Shown here piece after piece: positions 11,696 through 23,443 of a stretch of 64,000 nt of DNA; positions within the stretch are counted from its first letter, which is position 1, and every line of letters begins with the position of its first letter. Location: positions 37,666,129 through 37,730,128 of the forward strand of contig OY743180.1 of NCBI GenBank assembly GCA_963555705.1, given 5' to 3'. The notes under the pieces were generated by a model that saw nothing but the letters and a program-made list of their open reading frames with translations, was not told where the DNA came from and ran no database searches. Position numbers and translations under genes: made by a program. The stretch is from Ligustrum vulgare. Lineage: Eukaryota > Streptophyta > Magnoliopsida > Lamiales > Oleaceae.

Positions 11696-13369
11696 TGATT
11701 ATTGTCCAATTTTACGTATTTTAAAGAAATAATTAAATGAAAATATATAATTTTGGGATATAAATTTTATCATTTAGAGTGAAACTTATAAAAGATTCAA
11801 TTTTATTTCTTTAACTCTAAATTGATTTTATTTGCTAATAATTTCATTTATTTAATTACAGGTACATTTTCGATAATTTCAACTCAAAAATCCCTGATTT
11901 AATTAATCTGGAAAAGCCCAAAATGGACAAAAAGCCCATAAACCCAGCCCAAAAAAATCCTACTCTGAACAGCCCTACAACCCATCTATCTTCATCTTCT
12001 ACAACCCAGCCGCCATCCCCAGTGGTCTCTCTCTAACCTCTGTCTCATCTCTATACAGACGCAAGCACTCTCTGTCCTCACCTCTCACTCTCGTTCCCAT
12101 ACAGTAAAACCAGCTGCAGCTGTTCTTCTTCCTCCCCAGCCTTCACCCGCTTCCTGCACTCAGCTGCAACCCATACTCTCTGCACTCTCACGCAGCCCCG
12201 GTCTCACTGTGCATCACGGACTCAACCTCTCTCAACTCACCAACAGCCGCCAGCCTTCGCCTTCTCCCTCAGCCTCTACCAGCCGCAATTCAGCCGCCAC
12301 AGCTCCTCTCTCACGCAACCAACCTTTCAGCCAACTCTTCCTTCCACTAAGCCGACCTTGCCCTATCCTCTGTCTTCTCTCTCGTTCACCATTCAGGGCC
12401 AGCAACCTTCTCTTTCTTCAAGCCTCTCCCACGCAGGCTGTCTTCACCGAACCCAGCAGCCTTCTCCACCAGCCACCTTCTTCCCTCTACCTCACGCCGC
12501 TCTCCCTCCCTTGCTGCCATCTTCGGCAGACAACCAGCTCTTCTCCCTAACGCAGAAACCTGTTCAGCCCACAACTCCAATCTCAGCCAGAAACCAGGAA
12601 CTCACTCCTGCCAGCAGCCACGCATCACTGGAGCAGCAGTTTCCACTTCGACCCAGTAGCAGCCTCGGTTTTGGGTGTTTTGTTCTATTTTTTTTGTTAT
12701 CTTGCTTAGAATTTATTTTTTATTGTTTCAATTATTAGGTTCTATAAATTCAGATTATTGATGTTAGTTTGTTTTTAGATATTTTTAGTTATTGAATTTT
12801 CATTTTCAAATTTGAATTTCGTTTTCTAGTAATGATAATTGTTTGGTTGAATAGTAATTCGTTTAATTTAATGATGTCCGGCCAAGTTATATTTGAGGGG
12901 AGTTATTCTTAGGTTCAATGGATATGTTTTAATTCTCTATAGATGAATTCTTGTGATTGATGATAATTAAGGAGTGTTTTAAATTTTAAAATTATTTTAA
13001 TTCGATTGATGTCGTTGATGTGGTATGTATTGATTATGCACACAACATGCTCGACTAAATGCCGTAAAATAAATTGACTAATTTTCGTACGAATATGTTT
13101 AAATCTTATCGATCTCAAGAAATTCATGCTAAATTTATTTGCAAAGTCCAATTGATAGCGAAAGAATAACTCCACTCAAATTTCTCGTTCATTGCAATTT
13201 AATTATACTCTCTTTTTATTCATTTAAACACAATTGAAATCATAGTTTAGGTTTCGAATTTAGCAAATATTACGATACCAATAAAATTCCTAGGAAGAAT
13301 GACCCTGGATTATTGCTAGGCTATAACTTGACCCCTTTATACTTGGAGGGTAGATTTAACATCGAGTCA
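11696..13369 (+). repeat. 3' LTR of the Athila element
   Basis: It starts TGATTATTGTCC and ends CGAGTCA, followed by the target copy TGGAC (13370-13374). It is 9 bp shorter than the 5' LTR through one deletion and differs by about 19 substitutions counted by eye. Confidence 0.95.
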
Positions 13370-14121
13370 TGGACCTAAGCGAAAATTGGGAAGCTCGCCT
13401 GCCATTGGTGGAGTTTGCTTACAATAACAGTTTTCAGGCTACCATTGGTATGGCACCGTATGAAGCACTGTATGGGCGAAGATGTCGATCTCCGGTATAT
13501 TGGGATGAAGTTGGCGAGAGGAAGTTATTAGGTCCCGAATTAATTGAAAAGACTGTAGAGGCTATCGAGAAAATCAAATTGCGAATTAAAGCTGCCCAGG
13601 ACAGACAGAAAAGTTATGCCGATCAGAGAAGAAAAGACTTGGAGTTCGAGATTGGAGAGAAAGTGTTTTTGAAAATCTCTCCTATGAAGGGCACTATTCT
13701 TTTTGGCAAGAAAGGGAAATTAAGACTTCGGTTTATCGGACCTTTTGAAATATTGGAGAAAGTAGGTAATGTGGCTTACCGTCTAGAATTGCCACCCGAA
13801 CTCTCGGCTATACACAATGTTTTTCACATCTCTCTGTTGAGAAAATTTTTTCACGATCCCAATCACGTGGTGAACTTTCAGTCAATCCCAATTCAGAAGA
13901 ATTTATATTATGAAGAGGCACCCATGTGCATCATTGATAGAAAAGTCCATGTCCTAAGAAATAAAGAAATTTCTCTAGTCAAAGTCCAGTGGGGTAGACA
14001 TAGTAGCGACGAGGCTACATGGGAAAAAGAAGAAGAAATTCTGGCCAAGTATCCAGATATTTTAGACCAAGTAAGTTTTAAATTTCGAGGACGAAATTAT
14101 TTTAAGGTGGTAGGGTTGTAG
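13370..14121 (+). pseudogene. Tekay pol, part 2: integrase C-terminus and chromodomain
   Basis: This continues the integrase cut at 2878; the first bases TGGAC are the second target copy. It reads through FAYNNSFQATIGMAPYEALYGRRCRSP, the GPFEILEKVG block, HNVFHISLLRK and a chromodomain (VQWGRHSSDEATWEKEEE), ending at TAG 14119-14121. A chromodomain at the integrase C-terminus identifies a chromovirus, and the motif set fits Tekay/Del. The chromodomain is thought to guide integration to heterochromatin. This half has no internal stops. Its own stop codon lies inside the first five bases of the 3' LTR. Confidence 0.93.
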
Positions 14122-17100
14122 CGACCGGGATTTTTCATTTCCTTTTAAATAAAATGTTTTTAGAACTTTAAATGTGCGTCGCTACGACTTTTTCCAATTT
14201 AATTTTAAACATTATTCGTCTAGCCAAATTATAAATTAAATTAAATTAATTTTCATCGCATTTAAATTTCCGAATTTTATTCAAAATATCCCAATGTCAC
14301 CATTTTAAATCTTAATTCAATCTTAATGATTTTAAAGTCCAAATTCATTTATTTCAACGTTTTGATCCTTGTCCAATTTAAATTTCTTTAATCCCCAAAC
14401 TTAGTTATTCTTCACAATCCCAATTGGTATGAACAATTCTTTTCCCTACATTTTCCATAATCCACCCCCTAAATCACCCATATTTACCTTACAAATTCAC
14501 ACACGTTTTTCATCAAACCCAGCAACCTGCATAATTTTCTCTTCCCCAATGTGTAACGCCCCGAGTTCTAAATACCCGGTTTACCACGTCATTTCTTGTC
14601 TACATTTTTAAAATAATATTTTAGCGAAAGAAATCACTGAAATTCGTTTTTGGAAATATTAAATCAACTGTAATGGTCGATAAAATTCGATGACATTTAT
14701 GAAGTATTTCAAACTAACGAGTCGAGCCATTAATAATACGAAACATTCGGCAACGCCATAATTTCCCAAATAATTGAAAATCTCAAAATTAGCCAAAGTT
14801 TAGAAATATGGAACATCAAAATAAGATTCTCAATTATTTAACGACTATTGCCACTATCATCCATCATTGGCCACCTTCTCCGAAATCTGCAAAGGTTGTT
14901 AAAAATAGACGTGAGCATTTCATAGAAATACTCAGTAGACTCGCGCATAATAATCATTTAACGTTATAAATTAAAACACATAATCATGATATTCAAGTCT
15001 CAGGTGTCTAACGATCACCAGTATTCTCATGAACATAAAGTTCAAGTCTCATGCATTTACGCAAGTAATTCTCATGAACAAAGAAAATGTTCAAGTCTCA
15101 TGCATTTAAGCAAGTAATTCTCATGAACACAAAATCATATATGCTAAACTTATAAATCAAATAATTATTGATGCGCACTTTTGAAAAACGTAAATTTGTA
15201 GATAAGAGTCTACCTTAAATCTGACGAGTGTAAAGTTGAGCGGGAAATGACTTCAATTCCTTATTTCACCGTACGCTTCGTCTATCCAATATGAAAATAA
15301 GTTAAATTAATCCGTTGAAATCTATAGTTTAAAATTGATAATTTGAAAGTTGAGGGACTAATAATGAATACTTATCAAACTTGCGGGACTAAAATGTAAA
15401 CTTCAAAAGTTGGGTCGAAGCTCATAACGAAAATTAAACAATAGGGCTGAAAATAATAGATTTTTTTAAAAATGAAAGGCTGATTAAAATTATTTGGAAC
15501 TTAAGGGGCTGAAATGGTAGGTTTTAAAAACTATAGGGACCGATTTGAAACATTTTGCAAACTTAGGGACCAAATTGAAAATTTTCAAAAGTTTAAAACA
15601 TACACTACATACATATCCGCATATCCATTTCTCTCTCTCACTACCGGCGGAGAGGAGTCAAGAGGGAGAGGGGAAGGGCGCGACGAAACCGGTCTTCAAC
15701 AGGGGGTTTTCCGGCGCGGGGTGGCGGCCAAGGCAAGGTTCAATTTCGAGGGGCTTAGGTACGAGATATGGTGTGAAACCGAGGTCAATCCGCGGCTGCA
15801 GCGTCGCGATTTCGCCGGCGAAAATCCGGCAACGAAGGCTGACAGTCCACGGTAGGTGTTTTAGGTTGAGTCTTATCCTTGGTTTTGGGTTTTATTTTGG
15901 TGATTTATGGGTTGATTTGGTGGGGGATGGTGGGTTCGAAAGGATGGTGACAGTGATGTGGTGGTGTTGGTTGAGGCGGTGATGGTGGTTCTTGGCCGGT
16001 TGTATTTGGTGGTTGGGAACCAGTGTTGAGGGGTGCGATTTGGGTGGTCGTGGTTGTGGTTTGGGGTATAGGCAGTGACGGTGATTGGGTCTATTGGGGT
16101 GATTGTTCAGTTTGGTCGAGTTTTTGGCTGTGGATGGTTGATGGGAATGGAGGTGAAGGTGAAGGTGATTGGTAGTGATGGTGGCTGCAGGGGTGGTGAC
16201 AGTGGTGATGATGGAGGTTGGTGGCGTGATGGAGGTGGTAAGTTGGGGTTGCTGGAAGTGGCTGCAAATGGCTTTGGGAGAGGTTGGCTGCGTGAAGGGA
16301 GGGGTTGAGGAGGAAATGGAACTGCAAATTGGGGTGTGGTGATGTATAAAGAGTGTGTCGGGTGAAGTGAAGAGTATGGGTTTAGGTTAGTGGGAGTTTG
16401 ATAGGTATGGGGTGGAGTTGGTGGAGTATGGGTTAGTGGAATATGATGGGAATTTTATGGGGTTTGAAACACAAGGAACGGAAATCGAGAAATAATACGC
16501 GTGAATTCAACTGAGTTGGAAAATGGATCTGTTACGATGAACTTGATGTAATTTGAAATTTAAAATGATTTGAGAATAATAATTTAAATAAATAAATAAA
16601 ATAATAAAATTTTGAAATTCGGAATTTTAATTTAAAATCAAATTGACTTAACATTTTCTCAACTTGGCTAGACGAACGCGTCGTGACGTTAACTTAAAAA
16701 TGGGTGAGATCGCAGCGACACGATTTTCGAAACTTTAAAAATAAATATTAAATTGCGTAAAATTTCTCGATCGCTACACAATGGTGATTTGAGAAGCTGA
16801 CGTACTATTCCCGCTTCGATTTTTTGAGAACTCGTAAAGTTAAAGGTAGACTCGCCCCCACTAGTTGATTTAGACTATAATTGCACGTGATTATGTGGAT
16901 TTGTGTGATTTTTATATGCTTAATTGTATGAGAAAAGAATATCTCGTATGAGATAAATTTGAGAATTTATGTTATGAACTTCATAACTTATCTGCTAGCA
17001 TGAGACAAGAAAAGAATGTGTTCATTTGCACTCATTTTATGATGCTTATGGATAAGAAAAGAATATCACTACATTATTTGCATGATTACTGGTCCAATTA

Positions 17101-17431
17101 TCTTATAGATTAATTATTGGAGTTGAGTCTACTGAGTATTTCATTTTGAAATGCTCACCCAGTTGTTTTAACAATTTTTGCAGATTTCGGCGACGGTGGC
17201 GAGTGATGGGTAATGGCGACAAATATAAATTTGATAAAACAATCATTTCATTTTATCATAAATTTTCATTTTTAATAAGTTTGTACGAATTATTTTATTT
17301 AATCTGAATTCTCGCTAAACTTTTATCCAATAAATGTGATTCTTTAATATTTAATCATTTTCCGCAATAAAGTTTATTCAAAGATTTAGAAAAGTGACGT
17401 TCCCGCGTTTCTCGAAACTCGGGGCGTTACA
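14117..17431 (+). repeat. 3' LTR of the Tekay element, split by a solo LTR (LTR family A)
   Basis: The LTR starts TGTAGCGACCGGG at 14117 after the purine tract TAAGGTGGTAGGG. It is cut at 14551 and resumes at 16784 after a solo LTR insertion. It ends CGGGGCGTTACA at 17431. The net length is about 1083 bp, roughly half that of the other family A LTRs, and it lacks their GC-rich middle. The two ends mirror each other (TGTAGCGACC and GGGGCGTTACA). The next five bases, GAATT (17432-17436), would be the right target copy; the left copy is outside the window. Confidence 0.85.
14552..16778 (-). mobile_element. solo LTR of family A, minus orientation
   Basis: It is 2227 bp. On the plus strand it runs from TGTAACGCCCCGAG to CTCGATCGCTACA, which is the reverse of the family A start and end. 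The exact target duplication CAATG lies at 14547-14551 and 16779-16783. No internal region is present, so it probably arose by recombination between the two LTRs of a full element. The middle (about 15640-16340) is rich in G on the plus strand and yields long frames such as the one at 15545-15982; these have no known domain and are not called as genes. Confidence 0.92.
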
Positions 17432-17893
17432 GAATTTGGGTGCAGCAGTTGAGAGGGTCGAGAGCTTGCCCAGAGGCTGAAGCTTTGTGTGGTTTCTCGG
17501 TTGTGTGAAAGATTGGGAGAAATAAACATAGGTAGTTTGCTTAATTTGGGTAGCTTATGGAAAAATTTGTGGTTTATGGAAAGATTATGATATCCAAGCT
17601 GCGTGGAAGGAGGAGGTGAAGTTGGAAGGAGAATCTGTGATTTAGTTTCCCAAACAAATTGATTGGCATGATTTGGGAGAGGGCATAAAACTTGAATTGG
17701 GTTTAAGAGTTTGGGCCTAAATGATTAAACTTTGGGCTAAAGTTTTTAAATGTTGACATTGGACTATTTTAATAAAATTTTGGAAATTTGACTATGATTA
17801 AAAATAAATAAAATTTCACTTAAGAATTGGCTAGAAGAATATTCTTTTAAAATAAATGGGATGAGTCGCAGCGACACGTTCTCGATCGCTACA
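17432..17893 (-). repeat. family A LTR fragment hosting the Tekay insertion
   Basis: Read on the minus strand it begins TGTAGCGATCGAGAA at 17893. It matches the first ~460 bp of the family A LTR at 22107, for example the stretch around CACAAAGCTTCAGC. It is cut at 17432 exactly where the Tekay 3' LTR ends, so the Tekay element inserted into this older LTR. The rest should lie left of the window. Confidence 0.8.
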
Positions 17894-17939
17894 GTGAGCA
17901 AATCACGAATGACCTTGAGGCACTTGAGGCTCGTCATGA

Positions 17940-18849
17940 CGCTCTTGTTCGCATGTATTTGAATAACAACATCCTTCTAACTCAAATGGTTGGACAACAA
18001 AAAAAGCCCACCTACACATGGGGGTCGGTCCCTAGGCACATTCTCATTCATCGCAATAGGAAGTCTACTGATGAAAGACTGTTCAGTGACTACTTTGCAG
18101 CCAACTCACATTACAACAAAAGGTTGTTTAGTCGACGTTTTCCCATGTCACGAAATTATTTTTACTTGTAGTACAGGCTATTGAGTCTCATGATAGGTAA
18201 TTCCTACAAAAAAAATGATGGACCGGGCAGACTAAGGTTGTCTTCTCTTCAAAAGATAGCTACCGCATTTCGGATGCTAGCGTATAGCATTGCGGTGGAT
18301 GCAACTATTGAGTACATAAAGACTGGTTAATCAAGGTGGAAAAATTGTTCAAATGCATGTGAATGCCCACCAACCATTGTCCTAGAGGCAGTAGTGTATT
18401 ATGATCTTTGGATATAGCATGCATACTTTGGTATGTCAGGTTCAAACAATGACATCAACATTTTGGAGGCCTCCCATCTGTTTGCCAACCTCGCTAAAGA
18501 TACTGCTCTCTGCTAATTACATCATACAGGGACGCAAACACAACATGGGTTACTATTTAGCTTATGATATATATCCAAATTGGGCCACTTTTGTACAACC
18601 AATTCATGAGTCACGTAGGCCGAAGAAAAAATATTTCGCAATGAAACAAGAAGGTTGTAGAAAAAGACATTGAATGAGCATTTGGGGTCTACAATCTAGG
18701 TTCATAATTGTTGCGGGGGCAATCAAGATTTAAAAAAAAAATGCTTCTTACATGATATCTTGACTGCATGCATCATTATGTACAACATGGTAATAGAGGA
18801 TGAACTTGATGTTCAATCGCCTAAACAAAAAAGTGGGCAGAAGTGTCGA
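17940..18849 (+). pseudogene. PIF/Harbinger transposase (HARBI1-like nuclease), decayed
   Basis: Translated pieces match the order of plant Harbinger transposases: a DERLFSDYFAANSHYNKRLF block (about 18074), RRFPMSRNYF, GRLRLSSLQKIATAFRMLAY (about 18228-18290), LEAVVYYDLWI (about 18385), FGMSGSNNDINILEAS (about 18427-18475), a frame-shifted MGYYLAYDIYPNWATF (about 18545-18595) and a C-terminal ILTACIIMYNMVIEDE (about 18755-18800). Several stops and frameshifts are present. About 60 residues expected between the EYIKTG and WKNC motifs (near 18330), including part of the DDE core, seem deleted. It is flanked by LTRs on both sides, and its own terminal inverted repeats are not visible. Confidence 0.85.
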
Positions 18850-19649
18850 TGTAACACCCCAAATTTAAAATCTTAAGTTTAGACGTGTTAACTTCCTTCA
18901 CTTTAAATATGGAAATAAATCATTTTTAAATACTAAAGTTATCATTTTCATTTGTAAAATCCTAAAGAAAATTCGATAGAGTCTTCCCTATGAATTTGAC
19001 TTCGCCAACTTGTAGAGGAACATCACAACTATTTTAAAACATAAACCTCAATTCATTCCACATTCAACATCCAACATTCAACAACAATTCAAAATCAAAT
19101 TCGACATCACCACACGACTCCAAAATCAATTCCAACTCCTCAACATAAACATATCAACTCAATAAACTACAATAAATGAAATAAGAGATAGTCTAACCAC
19201 TAATATGATGCCATAACTTATATAAAACTGACCCCAACCAAATAATTATCAATAATGAACGAATGAAAAATAATTAATGAAAAACTTAACTAAATTCTAA
19301 TTTAACATTATTTAAAAAGAATGACAACATGTACTGTTTGAGTCTACTACGAAATGCTCTCATCGTATCATCTAGCTTTCATCATTTGAAATGTTGGGGA
19401 TGAATTGGGATGAGCTAAATCTCAATAAGTAAACCTTATCCACGTGATCCATGATCATGACATGAAATGCTTTAAACAATTCAAAATATGTATCCCCATT
19501 TACTTTAACCATTCAAAACTTTTCAAACTTTCGCTTAAACATTTCAAAAATTTACTTCATTTCCATCGTGAGCTCACTTGGTGTATCTTCTATTCAATCA
19601 GAATGCAATGAGCACTTTTCCTTAATTGGAACCAGGTCATCACTTTTTC

Positions 19650-19737
19650 ACCTCAAAGTGGTTTAATATTTGTCACCGCAAAGCGGTTTAACAATCACCA
19701 CTGCAAAGCAGTTTAATATTCACCATCGCAAAGCAAT
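19650..19737. repeat. 25-bp-period hairpin array in the family B LTR
   Basis: Four short hairpins are spaced exactly 25 bp apart: ACCTCaaaGTGGT (19650), ACCGCaaaGCGGT (19675), ACTGCaaaGCAGT (19700) and ATCGCaaaGCAAT (19725). Two have perfect arms with different sequence. A related array lies in another copy of the LTR at 47037-47124. Confidence 0.85.
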
Positions 19738-20179
19738 TTAATTCGGGTAACGCCGGACCCCGCGCCCCATTTACCTTTCATGGCATAGAAGTACACACAT
19801 TTCTTTCTTAAAACTTGGGATACATACATTTTGGGAAAACTTGCACTTTCCACATTTTTCATCTAAAATCATTTGACTTTCCAAATTCGATGACAATGCA
19901 AGCTTGATGATGCAATGGCATAATAACATGCATACTTGAACATTTCCTTAATAACACATACATGTATAAAGTTAATGAAAATCATCACAATCTGGTAAAT
20001 TGCAAGAATATCATTTAAGCACGTTAGTTTCACATTAACTTTCCACTTTAATGAAAATAGGGGGAGTTTACTTACCTGTAGTCCTTAGTATTCGCTTTAC
20101 TTAAATAGCAGGTGGAAGACTTGATTGCCCACGACATCAATATACCAAATGTCCTAATTATTTCTGAAAATTTAAAGTT

Positions 20180-21430
20180 GTCTAATTTTTAATCAAGACA
20201 CAACTGACTATCACAGATTTGTCTAGACAATTACGAATTAACAGTGAAACGTGAAGTTTTTGTTTTAGCACAAGACCAGATGAATCTTGCTGACGCATAT
20301 TCATCTAGATTATAAAACGTGAACAGACCAAATAAAGGATGCAGAATTGTAAGTAGATAGGAACACAATATTTGAGTTTTACGTGGAAAAAATCCTAACA
20401 TGGAAAACCCACGTGCTAGCACCCTGCGGACAAAAATCAATAACTATATAAGAAAAGTTTTTATACAGATCAAGCTACAAGATAAATCTACGCATAGACT
20501 TATTAAACACCCAAGAAATAAATCACTCCCTGATTCTTCTATAGCGTGTAACAGGAGATGGCGTCCCACCACTCTTCAGTAGTTTTCTTTGAAACTGCAA
20601 CTTTCTTCAGCAAACTCGAACTCCCGTTCGATCTCGATCCAAAGCTCCCGTTTGATCTACTTACTGAAAGTCTTTCCTTCTCTTAGTGATTGACCAACTC
20701 CTCCTAGAGAACCGAAGTCACGATAATGTAGAAGCCGTGTATAATTAGTCGACCACACAAATTTTGGCTTCAAGACTTCTTAAGTCACAAATATGAAGAA
20801 GCCGTATATGTATTCATCACAACCTCAATTTTTCGGGTTCACTAGCTTCTTGAGGAAAATCATCCCAGTCTCCCTTATTTAAGTGCAATCGGATTGCTTG
20901 TTCATCAAGAATCCTTATTGCACAAAATCTCTATTACCTACAATTAAATCAAAGATAATTAGAGATAGGGTAAGATAATCATAAATTAAAGAATCTTACC
21001 ATAAGTGAAGATAAGGCAAGATAATCAAAGTTGATTATGAATAAAAAAATCTTACCATAAGTGATAAATACAAACTTGGACACCAAGAATTAAGGCCAAG
21101 ATTTTCGGCCAATCTAAGATTTTCTCTATCTTGAATTCTTATCATGAATGATAAGTGATAAGACAGAATTTTAGCCCAAGTAAAACATTATCACGATTCT
21201 CAATACTTATCATAAAAGATAAGTGACACAATTTATCTCCAAACATTATCAATCAGCACGAGATAATTATTCCAAGAAATTTAGGAAATAAATATAATCA
21301 TAAGTCCAAGAAATTATAAAGTAATTTAATTAAACTTAATAAATTACTAAATACACATATTTAGTAATAAAATTAAATTCACTTAAATTACGAACATGTA
21401 TAAAAATAGAAAATTCCAACTTAAATATGT
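20180..21430. mobile_element. possible copia-like solo LTR inserted in the family B LTR
   Basis: This segment interrupts the alignment of the LTR with its relatives. It contains TTTTACGTGGAAAAAATCC and ACATGGAAAACCCACG (about 20378-20413), a signature I associate with the transcribed part of some plant Ty1/copia LTRs. A local duplication of AATCTTACCATAAGTGA (about 20992 and 21048) is present. I could not find clean ends or a target duplication, so the boundaries and the class are tentative. Confidence 0.35.
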
Positions 21431-22079
21431 TAACAATTTCCATTCATTAACAAATATAACTTTCAGTTCCCAAACACATTTAACACTCCTAATCGAGGTT
21501 AAGACTTCTATGTAACTTACAATTTAACTCAAACGTGTCCTTAACTCATATCTAACACATATAATATCATATTCGAAATAAGGGTTTAACTTCAAGGGCA
21601 AAAAAATTGAGATATTACTTATCAAATTGCACAAAAGTCAAAACTAGCAAGAATCTAATCCAACTTACAATTCACCAAAATTCGAATTCGGAAATTAATC
21701 CATGCTATACATATATATATATCAACTCATTTACACATTTTTATCAATTTATCACGTAATTATACATATAATATATCTAATCATAAACGACAATTTAGAC
21801 TTTTCCCCAAATCTGAAAAATCATTTTAACTCAAACTATAAACCCAAATGGTTAACTAAACTACCAAATTCATAAATTTCGAAATCTGAAAATCTACACA
21901 CATAGATATCATTTTCCGAATCTGAAATTGTAACTTTCAACCCAAAAGGTTTAACCCAACAGTTAATTTACGCAATCAACCCCATCCCTTTCAAAATCTG
22001 AAATTAACTATACTAATTCAAATCAAAAGAACCTAAATCCTTTACACATCAAAACTGAAATTATACATACATACATACA

Positions 22080-22106
22080 TACTTGGCATGAATTTCTTCC
22101 TCGCGT
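22080..22106 (-). pseudogene. distal piece of the old Tekay chromodomain
   Basis: Read on the minus strand this encodes EEEIHAKY, the family's EEEMRAKY-like end of the chromodomain. It is in the same frame as the WE at 24556-24561 once the inserted LTR and one copy of its target site are removed. It then runs into TATG repeats and a stop. Confidence 0.75.
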
Positions 22107-23383
22107 TGTAGCGATCGAGAATTTTCGTGATTTATTCAAATAAATATTTTTAAAAAAACTTATCGCTTCGACTTTGCCCATCGTTTATTTATTTTTAAAT
22201 GCGTGCTCGTCTAGCCAATTAAGTGAAATTAAATTTATTTAAAATCTTAGTCAAATTCCAAATTTTATCAAAAGTATTCCAATGTCACAATTTATTTGAA
22301 GTCCAAACTTTAATTATTTCAAGTTCAAACTATTTTTAGTCCAATGTCAACACTTATAATTTTAGCCCAAAGTTTAATCATTTAGGCCAAACTCTTAAAC
22401 TCAATTCAAGTTTCAAGCCCAATTAAAGACCCAATCGATAAATTCTTGGCCCAACCAAGTCAACTACTACTTCTTCCCCAAGTTTTCCTTACACAGACGA
22501 TATTTCCTTCACAGTCATTTCCCTTAATCAACTGGATTTATTTCCAAGATTCTTTGCCAATTTTCCCTAATCAAAGATCTACCCTAATCTACCAAAATTA
22601 AATCATCAACATATGTTTATTTCTCCCAATCCCTCACACAGTCGAGAACCACACAAAGCTTCAGCTTCTGGGTAAGCTCTCGACCCTCACAACTGCTGCA
22701 CACACAAAAATGCCACAATTTCAAACCAACCACCACCAACTCCATAGACGACCCTCAACCACCCAACCTCCATTGTGAGTCCTCTGCAGAACCTCAATCA
22801 CCACGAGCAGAACACAATTTCACAACCACCATCCTCACCCAACCACTTTCAACCTCAGACCAACCGCCACCACCATCGAGCAACCAAGCACCTCCACTGT
22901 CGGCTAGAAATCTCCACAACACCACCAATTCAACACCCAGCCAAACCCAGTTTCACAACTGCTCAAATAGGTAACCACAGACTACCGCCTCATCAAGCCA
23001 CCACCAAATCGATTCAAACCTCCTTAAATTCAACCACAACAAATTTACAGCCAACTATAATCACCACCAAACCAACCACTACCTACTGCCATTCGTTCCC
23101 AAGAACCACCACATCGAAGCCGCCACTGCCCCTCCCATATCCACATCATCTTCCCCAAAACCAAGAATATAAGATTACCCAAGATACTTACCTCAACCCT
23201 TGACCCATTCCAACCGAATTTTTGCCGGAAAAATATCCAAGACCGAACCTTAAAGCTTCATTTACCTTTTTTAGTTTTGCACCAAATCGCCTAGAAGCCA
23301 CCACTCACACACGGGGGCCACCACATGGCGGTGGCGCTGTCGCCGGCGGTCGGGACGGAGGAAGGGGGCCCGTCGCCCTTTCT

Positions 23384-23443
<60 letters not shown>

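Larger units (their letters stand above)
2879..13369 (+). mobile_element. nearly intact Athila-lineage LTR retrotransposon
   Basis: The element is 10,491 bp with two LTRs (1683 and 1674 bp), a tRNA-Asp primer site, a gag-pol frame, a 3' polypurine tract and a 5-bp target duplication TGGAC. By eye the LTRs differ at about 19 positions plus one 9-bp indel, roughly 1.1%, so the insertion is recent. The Athila call rests on the tRNA-Asp primer site, the gag motif LRDYIFP, the protease motif LLDLGSSVNLFP and the RT motif FMDD. It sits inside the integrase of a Tekay element in the same orientation. Three stops and one frameshift make this copy unable to produce its own proteins. No env-like ORF was found between integrase and the 3' LTR. 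Confidence 0.95.
18850..22080 (-). repeat. 3' LTR (family B) of the old Tekay element
   Basis: TGTAACACCCCAAATT at 18850 is the reverse of the family B end (GGGGTGTTACA), matching 27043 and the solo LTR ending at 47941. The interior shares the hairpin array (19650-19737), the AGTTTACTTACCTG block (about 20065) and the CTAATCGAGGTTAAGAC block (about 21488) with 39363-41201. Around 20180-21430 there is extra sequence absent from the other copies. An ATAC microsatellite lies at 22062-22082. Confidence 0.75.

Noticed and set aside
15545..16327. Long ORFs on both strands in a G-rich region
   Set aside because: They are inside a solo LTR; the open frames follow from GC-rich, low-complexity sequence.
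22775..23203. 142-codon plus-strand ORF rich in H, T, P
   Set aside because: It lies inside a solo LTR, has biased composition and no counterpart in the other family A LTRs in frame.
23388..23440. CT microsatellite as a promoter GAGA element
   Set aside because: It is inside a solo LTR with no gene downstream; a plain microsatellite is the simpler reading.
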